Below, piece after piece: positions 23,242-27,701 of a DNA stretch of 27,701 nt (the stretch's first letter is position 1; each line of letters starts with the position of its first letter). A model generated the notes under the pieces. It was not told the origin of the DNA. It searched no databases and saw only the letters and a program-made list of their open reading frames with translations. Origin of the DNA: Comamonadaceae bacterium UBA2334 (lineage in GTDB: Bacteria; Pseudomonadota; Gammaproteobacteria; Burkholderiales; Burkholderiaceae_C); the NCBI GenBank assembly GCA_002344885.1, contig DDUQ01000055.1:1-27701 (forward strand), written 5' to 3'. A program made the translations under genes and the position numbers.

Positions 23242-25181
23242 TGGTAGGTGGCCGCATGTCCGACCCCGTACCACGGACCTCAGCCAACCGGTTTGCAGAC
23301 TGGTGGCGTGGTGACGTCCGCGTCAGGCTTTACGGTGGCGTGCTGTGCGTGGTGGTGCTGGTGACGACCCTGTACTCCGCCTACAGCGTGTGGGTGCTGC
23401 GCGAAGAGGCGCTTGCCAACGCGAACAGCCGTGCAGATCAGGTGGCGGCGGTGCTGGTCCAGTCCATCGCCCGTCCGCTGTTCGATATCAATTCCGTGGC
23501 GGTGACCAGTGTTGTCTCGGCGCTGGGGGCGTCCGCCGATGTGGCGCACATCGCCGTGCTGGGGTCGGACGGGCAGATCATTGCCGAGGCAGGTCAGGTG
23601 CAGCCTGAAGGCGATGCCAGCCTCATCAGGCGCGCGCAACCCATCCGGTTTGTCGATGGTGACAAGACCTATAGCGTCGGGTTGCTCGACGTGACCTTGC
23701 GCTCGACCAGCCAGGAAGCCGATCTTCGTGCCCGGATGCGCGAGGTGGTGGTGGCCAATCTGCTGTTGGCGCTGGCCATTGTGGCGCTGCTGTGGTTGCT
23801 GGAGCGCCGGATGGCCAGGCCGTTTGCGGACATCGAGTCGTCTTTGAACAAGCTGGCAACAGGCCATACCGACATCAGCTTGTCAGGTCTGGGCAGACGT
23901 GACCAGATTGGACAGATGTCGTCAGCCGTGCAGCGCTTCAGACAGGCGCTGGAAGACTTGCATGCAGCCCAGGTGCGCATGGCCAGCATCAACGCCGGTC
24001 TGGAGCAGGCGGTGGAAGAACGCACACGAACGCTGGCACAGGCGGTTTCGCAGGTCAACGCCGGCCGGGAACGGCTGCAGGCGGTGGTGGACCATGCGAT
24101 GGATGCGGTGGTGCTGGTCGAGGATGATGGCACCGTGTGTGAATGGAACGCCAGGGCGACGGAAATGCTGGGGTGGCGTGCCGAAGAGGTCTGCGGTCAG
24201 GTGCTCAATGCACTGCTGCAACCGGTGAGTGCCCATGGCGAGCCTGTGCCCTGGGTTCGGCCCGACACGATGCTGACCAGCCGAAGCGCGCTTGAACAGC
24301 TGGTGGTGCATGACCGGCAGGGGCGGCCTCTGCATGTCGAGTGGGTGGTGGCCCGACTGGCGGCCGCTGCTGGCAATGGGCGCCAGATGGCCAAGGGTTG
24401 CGTGTTCATCCGTGACGTGACTTCACGCTTGCAGGCCCAGGCACAGGAACGTGAAGCACTGGCCAGGCAGGCCGAATTGTTTGCCTTGCGGTCCACCTTC
24501 ATTTCCATGGCCAGCCACGAGTTCCGCACGCCGCTGACGTCCATCCTGTCGTCGGTCGAGATGCTGCGCGCCTACCGCACGCGCCTGAGCGACGACGAGC
24601 AGGATGAACTGCTCGTCTCTGCCGAAAAGGGTGTAGCCCGCATGACGCAGTTGCTGGAGCGTGTGCTGCTGATCGGTCAGGCCGACGCCGAGCGGCTGGC
24701 GTTTGCACCCGCCCCGGTGTCCTTGAAGGCCTGTGTGGACGATGTGGTCAAAGCGGTGGTGGCGCAACACCCGGCCTTGGCGTCGCGTCTGGGCGTGACC
24801 CTGCCCGAGGGCGAGGTGGTGGCGCATCTGGATGCGAACCTGTTGGGCGAGGCGCTCGGTAACCTGTTGAGCAACGCGGCGAAGTATTCACCGGAGGGCG
24901 GGAGCGTCGAGTTGCAGGTGCGCGCGCAACCGGGAGGCTGGTCATTCGCTGTCACCGACCATGGGGTGGGCATTCCAGCGTCTGATCTTCCACACGTGTT
25001 TGAGTCGTTTCACCGTGCAGGCAATGTGGGCGGCATCGCCGGCACAGGCCTGGGGCTGGCGATTGTGAAGCGGGCAGTCGACCTTCACGGCGGCACGGTC
25101 AGCGTCACCAGCCAGCCGGGGCTGACGTGCTTCACCATGTTTCTGCCGGATGCCGCCTCGGATCAGCCGGCAGGGGCCTGA
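23241..25181 (+). CDS. Membrane sensor histidine kinase (HAMP-PAS-HisKA-HATPase)
   Basis: This 646-residue kinase has a first transmembrane helix (about 29-51), a periplasmic segment of about 115 residues, a second helix (about 169-187), HAMP (188-240), a coiled coil, and a PAS domain (about 278-395). The HisKA phospho-acceptor is His426 in MASHEFRTPLTS. The HATPase has N-box NLLSNAAKYSP (541-551), DHGVGIP (573-579) and GTGLGL (601-606). It has no receiver domain. It overlaps the upstream binding-protein gene at TGATG, and its 3' end overlaps the leftward c-di-GMP gene by 19 bp. No adjacent same-strand regulator is present, so it may phosphorylate the convergent operon's receivers. An ATG at 23256 is also possible. 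Confidence 0.95.
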   Translation: MVGGRMSDPVPRTSANRFADWWRGDVRVRLYGGVLCVVVLVTTLYSAYSVWVLREEALANANSRADQVAAVLVQSIARPLFDINSVAVTSVVSALGASADVAHIAVLGSDGQIIAEAGQVQPEGDASLIRRAQPIRFVDGDKTYSVGLLDVTLRSTSQEADLRARMREVVVANLLLALAIVALLWLLERRMARPFADIESSLNKLATGHTDISLSGLGRRDQIGQMSSAVQRFRQALEDLHAAQVRMASINAGLEQAVEERTRTLAQAVSQVNAGRERLQAVVDHAMDAVVLVEDDGTVCEWNARATEMLGWRAEEVCGQVLNALLQPVSAHGEPVPWVRPDTMLTSRSALEQLVVHDRQGRPLHVEWVVARLAAAAGNGRQMAKGCVFIRDVTSRLQAQAQEREALARQAELFALRSTFISMASHEFRTPLTSILSSVEMLRAYRTRLSDDEQDELLVSAEKGVARMTQLLERVLLIGQADAERLAFAPAPVSLKACVDDVVKAVVAQHPALASRLGVTLPEGEVVAHLDANLLGEALGNLLSNAAKYSPEGGSVELQVRAQPGGWSFAVTDHGVGIPASDLPHVFESFHRAGNVGGIAGTGLGLAIVKRAVDLHGGTVSVTSQPGLTCFTMFLPDAASDQPAGA

Positions 25182-26914
25182 GCGCCCCGGTGGGTGTGCA
25201 CCCAGCCCGGCACATCCGCCGGGGGCAAAGGCCGGGCAAACAGGTAGCCCTGACATTCGTCGCAGCCCATGTCGGCCAGCAGGTTGCGCTGGGCGACGTG
25301 CTCCACCCCCTCGGCAATCACCGACATGCCCAGGCTGTGCGCCAGCTGGATGACCGCATTGGCAATGGACCGGTCATCGTGGTCGGTCGTGATGTTGCGC
25401 ACGAATGACTGGTCGATTTTCAGGACATCGAGCGGGAAGCGCTTCAGGTACGCCAGGCTGGAATAGCCAGTGCCGAAATCGTCAATGGCCAGCCGCACAC
25501 CCAGTGACTTGAAGTGGTTCAGGAGCTTGAGTGTGTGTTGAAGGTCCTGCATGGCAGTGCCTTCCGTGATTTCCAGCTCCAGCAGGTGCGGCGGCAAACC
25601 CGATTCGCCCAGCGCGGCTTCAACGTGCCGGATGATGTGGGGGTCGACAAACTGCCGCATCGACAGGTTGACGGCCACCCTGGGTATCGCGGCAAAGCCA
25701 CTGGTCTGCCCCCATTCAACCGCCTGACGGCAGGCCTGGTTCAGAATCCATTGACCCATGGGGACGATCTGGCCGTTGTCTTCAGCCATGGGGATGAACT
25801 GCACCGGTGAAATCAGCCCGTGCTGGCTGTGCTGCCACCGCATCAGCGCTTCAAACCCGACCAGATAGCCGGTTTTGGCAGACACCTGCGGCTGGTACAG
25901 CACCCTCAGCTCCTGACGCTCAATGGCCCGGTGCAAATCGTTGTGCAACCTGAAGGCCGACGCTAGTTCCTGAGTCGACTCCAGCGACTGCACCGACAGG
26001 CGGATGCCCGCCTGCTGGCGCGCATGTCCCAGCACGGTGTCGAGCCTGGCCAGCACCATGTCGGCCGAAAAATCGGGTTGGTCGATGGTGAGTTTGGCCA
26101 GCGACACCTTGGGAAAATGCTGTTCCCCTTCGACGGCGAGGGGTTGTGTCAGCGCTTCCATGACACGGTGCAGTGGGTCGGTTTCTTCACCGGCACTGCG
26201 GGGGCGGTCAAACAGCACCACAAACCGGTCGTCAGCCGTGCGCCCGACGATGGCGTTGCCCCACATCTCCAGCACAGGCGACTGGACCATGCTCTGCAGC
26301 CGTTGCGCCAAGGTGGACACGCAGCCATCCATCAGACCGGAGGTGAGCACCTGTGCCATGTCAGCCAGGTTGTCCACACTGATACCGACCAGTATGGGTC
26401 GCTCGCCGGGTTGACGGGGGACTTGCAGGGCAGCGTTCAGCAGCAGGTGGAAGTGCCGCCGGTTGGGCAGGTCGGTGACGCTGTCATGATGGGCCAGGTG
26501 CAGGTTCTGCGCAGCCAGCCGCTTGGCGGCCAGTTGTTGGGCAGCGGCCTTTTCGAGGCGGGAGCGGATGCTGTCCAACAATTCCCCGCGTTGGAAGGGT
26601 TTGGTGATGTAGTCGTCGGCCCCCAGGTTCATGCCTTCACGCATGTCCTGGCGATCGGCTTTGGCGGTCAGCAGGATCACGGGCAGATGAGCCAGCGCGC
26701 TGTCGGACCGAATGGTCGCAATCAGCTGGTGGCCAGTCATCACCGGCATCATGACGTCACTCACGACAATGTCCGGCTGGTGCTGCCGGATCAGCTCCAG
26801 CGCCTCGTGACCGTTTTCGCCCGCCCATACCTGGAAGCCTTCGAGGCTCAGCATGCGCTTGAGGTTCAGCCGGATGTCGGCCTCGTCCTCGGCAATCACA
26901 ATGCGTGCGGTCAT
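25163..26914 (-). CDS. Response regulator with degenerate GGDEF and intact EAL domain
   Basis: This 583-residue protein has a REC domain (about 4-120) with acidic Glu9, Asp10, phospho-acceptor Asp53 and Lys105. A GGDEF-like domain (about 140-300) follows, with the signature position reading TADDRF (226-231), so cyclase activity is lost. The EAL domain (about 325-570) is intact: EAL (355-357), NLSMRQF, EITEG, IDDFGTGYSS, LKIDQSFV and EGVEH. It is therefore predicted to be a phosphorylation-controlled c-di-GMP phosphodiesterase. The ATG at 26914 overlaps the upstream gene's TGA (ATGA), which fixes the start and suggests translational coupling. An ATG at 26974 would run inside the upstream gene. 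Confidence 0.93.
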   Translation of the reverse strand: MTARIVIAEDEADIRLNLKRMLSLEGFQVWAGENGHEALELIRQHQPDIVVSDVMMPVMTGHQLIATIRSDSALAHLPVILLTAKADRQDMREGMNLGADDYITKPFQRGELLDSIRSRLEKAAAQQLAAKRLAAQNLHLAHHDSVTDLPNRRHFHLLLNAALQVPRQPGERPILVGISVDNLADMAQVLTSGLMDGCVSTLAQRLQSMVQSPVLEMWGNAIVGRTADDRFVVLFDRPRSAGEETDPLHRVMEALTQPLAVEGEQHFPKVSLAKLTIDQPDFSADMVLARLDTVLGHARQQAGIRLSVQSLESTQELASAFRLHNDLHRAIERQELRVLYQPQVSAKTGYLVGFEALMRWQHSQHGLISPVQFIPMAEDNGQIVPMGQWILNQACRQAVEWGQTSGFAAIPRVAVNLSMRQFVDPHIIRHVEAALGESGLPPHLLELEITEGTAMQDLQHTLKLLNHFKSLGVRLAIDDFGTGYSSLAYLKRFPLDVLKIDQSFVRNITTDHDDRSIANAVIQLAHSLGMSVIAEGVEHVAQRNLLADMGCDECQGYLFARPLPPADVPGWVHTHRGAQAPAG

Positions 26915-27369
26915 GTGGAGGGGCCTGTTCCGTGGGGCGCTGTCTGGGGGGCAGGGGGGCTGTCCGCAAGACATTGCTGGATCACGCGTTGCAGGATGGC
27001 CAGGTTGAAAGGTTTGGTCACGTAGTTGCGTGCGCCCTTGGACAGACCTTCTTCCAGCTTTTCTGGTTCGGCACTGGCCGACAGGAAAACCAGTGGGACG
27101 TGCCGGTGTGTGTCAGTGGCTTGCAGGGCAGCCAGCACTTCAAACCCGGTCATGCGCGGCATCATCACGTCGCACAGGATCAGGTCGGGCGTGTGTTGCA
27201 GGGCCGCGGCCAAACCGGCGGCACCATCGGCGGCATCGATCACCCGGTATCCCTCCAGTCGGAGGAACCGGATCAGGTTCTCGCGGATAGGGGCCTCGTC
27301 GTCAATCACCAGCACGGTGCGCTGGCGGTTGCCGTCCGAGGCCAAGTCGGGTGCGGTGGGAGCGCTCAT
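26911..27369 (-). CDS. Single-domain response regulator
   Basis: A 152-residue protein with one receiver domain: acidic pair Asp23/Asp24 in VLVIDDE, phospho-acceptor Asp67 in LILCDVMMPRMTG, and Lys119 in VTKPF. It has no output domain; a short Pro-rich tail follows the receiver. It starts at an ATG overlapping the upstream kinase stop and ends overlapping the next gene's start (ATGA each side), so kinase, receiver and EAL protein are one translationally coupled operon. It may relay phosphate or act by binding partners. Confidence 0.95.
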   Translation of the reverse strand: MSAPTAPDLASDGNRQRTVLVIDDEAPIRENLIRFLRLEGYRVIDAADGAAGLAAALQHTPDLILCDVMMPRMTGFEVLAALQATDTHRHVPLVFLSASAEPEKLEEGLSKGARNYVTKPFNLAILQRVIQQCLADSPPAPQTAPHGTGPST

Positions 27370-27701
27370 AGGGGCAATCGTACTGTGAAGCAGGTGCCTT
27401 TGCCAATGTCACTGGTGACTTCGATGTGTCCCCCGTGCAGGTCCACAGCCTGCTTCACGATGGCCAGCCCCAGTCCGGTGCCCTTGATGTCCCCCACGTT
27501 GCTGGCCCGGTGGAACGACGAAAACAGGTGTGGCAACTCGTCTTTGGGGATGCCGATGCCTTGGTCCGATACGGACAGGACGTGGTGTCCATTGTCCTGC
27601 CTGACTTCGAACACCACACGACCCCCGGCAGGTGAATACTTGATGGCGTTGGACAGCAGGTTGCCAAACACGTGCCGCAGCAGTGTGGTGTCCAGGTATC
27701 C
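27366..27701 (-). CDS. Sensor histidine kinase, C-terminal ATPase domain (5' end outside window)
   Basis: About 111 codons of a kinase reading in from the right edge. The visible part has N-box NLLSNAIKYSP, DQGIGIP and GTGLGLAIVKQAVDLHGG, a complete HATPase core. It closely resembles the end of the rightward kinase at 23241-25181, notably in SFHRA.NVG.I.GTGLGLAIVK. Stop TGA overlaps the receiver gene's start. The sensor region, membrane topology and histidine are beyond the window. Confidence 0.95.
   Translation of the reverse strand, partial: GYLDTTLLRHVFGNLLSNAIKYSPAGGRVVFEVRQDNGHHVLSVSDQGIGIPKDELPHLFSSFHRASNVGDIKGTGLGLAIVKQAVDLHGGHIEVTSDIGKGTCFTVRLPL

Noticed and set aside
26914..26974. 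Upstream ATG at 26974 for the REC-EAL protein
   Set aside because: It adds 20 non-family residues inside the preceding gene, whereas the ATG at 26914 gives an ATGA overlap and starts exactly at the receiver domain.
1..27701. Mobile elements, CRISPR arrays, tRNA or rRNA genes
   Set aside because: No transposase or integrase motif, spaced direct-repeat array, or structural RNA signature was seen; flanking genes are ordinary chromosomal metabolism and signalling.

Overview
The window looks like chromosomal DNA of a GC-rich betaproteobacterium, most likely a Comamonadaceae-type member of the Burkholderiales. This rests on gene content: an orphan Bug/TctC-type binding protein, an AtuA-family protein, a long DmdC-like acyl-CoA dehydrogenase, many CoA-ester and redox enzymes, and a dense c-di-GMP/two-component region. 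The lineage is inferred, not measured. I saw no insertion sequence, phage gene, tRNA, rRNA or CRISPR array.

Region 1 (1-4135) is a D-alanine/D-amino-acid catabolic unit. A leftward TyrR-family sigma-54 activator (cut by the left edge) is divergent from dadA and an alanine racemase gene. The 277-bp divergent region carries an almost complete sigma-54 promoter architecture: a TyrR-box-like site, a weaker second one, a full-consensus IHF site and a near-perfect -24/-12 element in front of dadA. A hairpin follows the racemase gene.

Region 2 (4140-7637) is a beta-oxidation pair: a FadJ-type hydratase/3-hydroxyacyl-CoA dehydrogenase and a thiolase, closed by a clear intrinsic terminator. It is followed by an intergenic segment with a perfect DnaA box inside nested inverted repeats, then a small 2[4Fe-4S] ferredoxin.

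Region 3 (8151-13165) holds an AtuA-family protein, an orphan periplasmic Bug-type binding protein and a long acyl-CoA dehydrogenase. It probably serves uptake and degradation of a carboxylic acid or its CoA ester.

Region 4 (13205-17255) has a leftward membrane PAS-PAS-GGDEF-EAL protein divergent from a large lipoprotein. The lipoprotein joins a proline/alanine stalk to MliC-like, COG3650-like and META-like segments.

Region 5 (17405-22258) is a rightward run of small metabolic enzymes: SDR, PaaI-type thioesterase, NADP-dependent MDR reductase, GST-like protein with an extra C-terminal domain, ElaA-like acetyltransferase and a second SDR. Most are closely spaced and may be one or two operons.

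Region 6 (22381-27701) is a signalling island. A periplasmic solute-binding protein gene overlaps a hybrid-free membrane histidine kinase gene rightward. Converging on it is a leftward operon of a histidine kinase (cut by the right edge), a single-domain response regulator and a REC-degenerate GGDEF-EAL protein, joined by ATGA overlaps. The two operons overlap tail to tail by 19 bp, and the two kinases have closely similar ATPase domains, so the two arms probably form one solute-sensing/c-di-GMP circuit.
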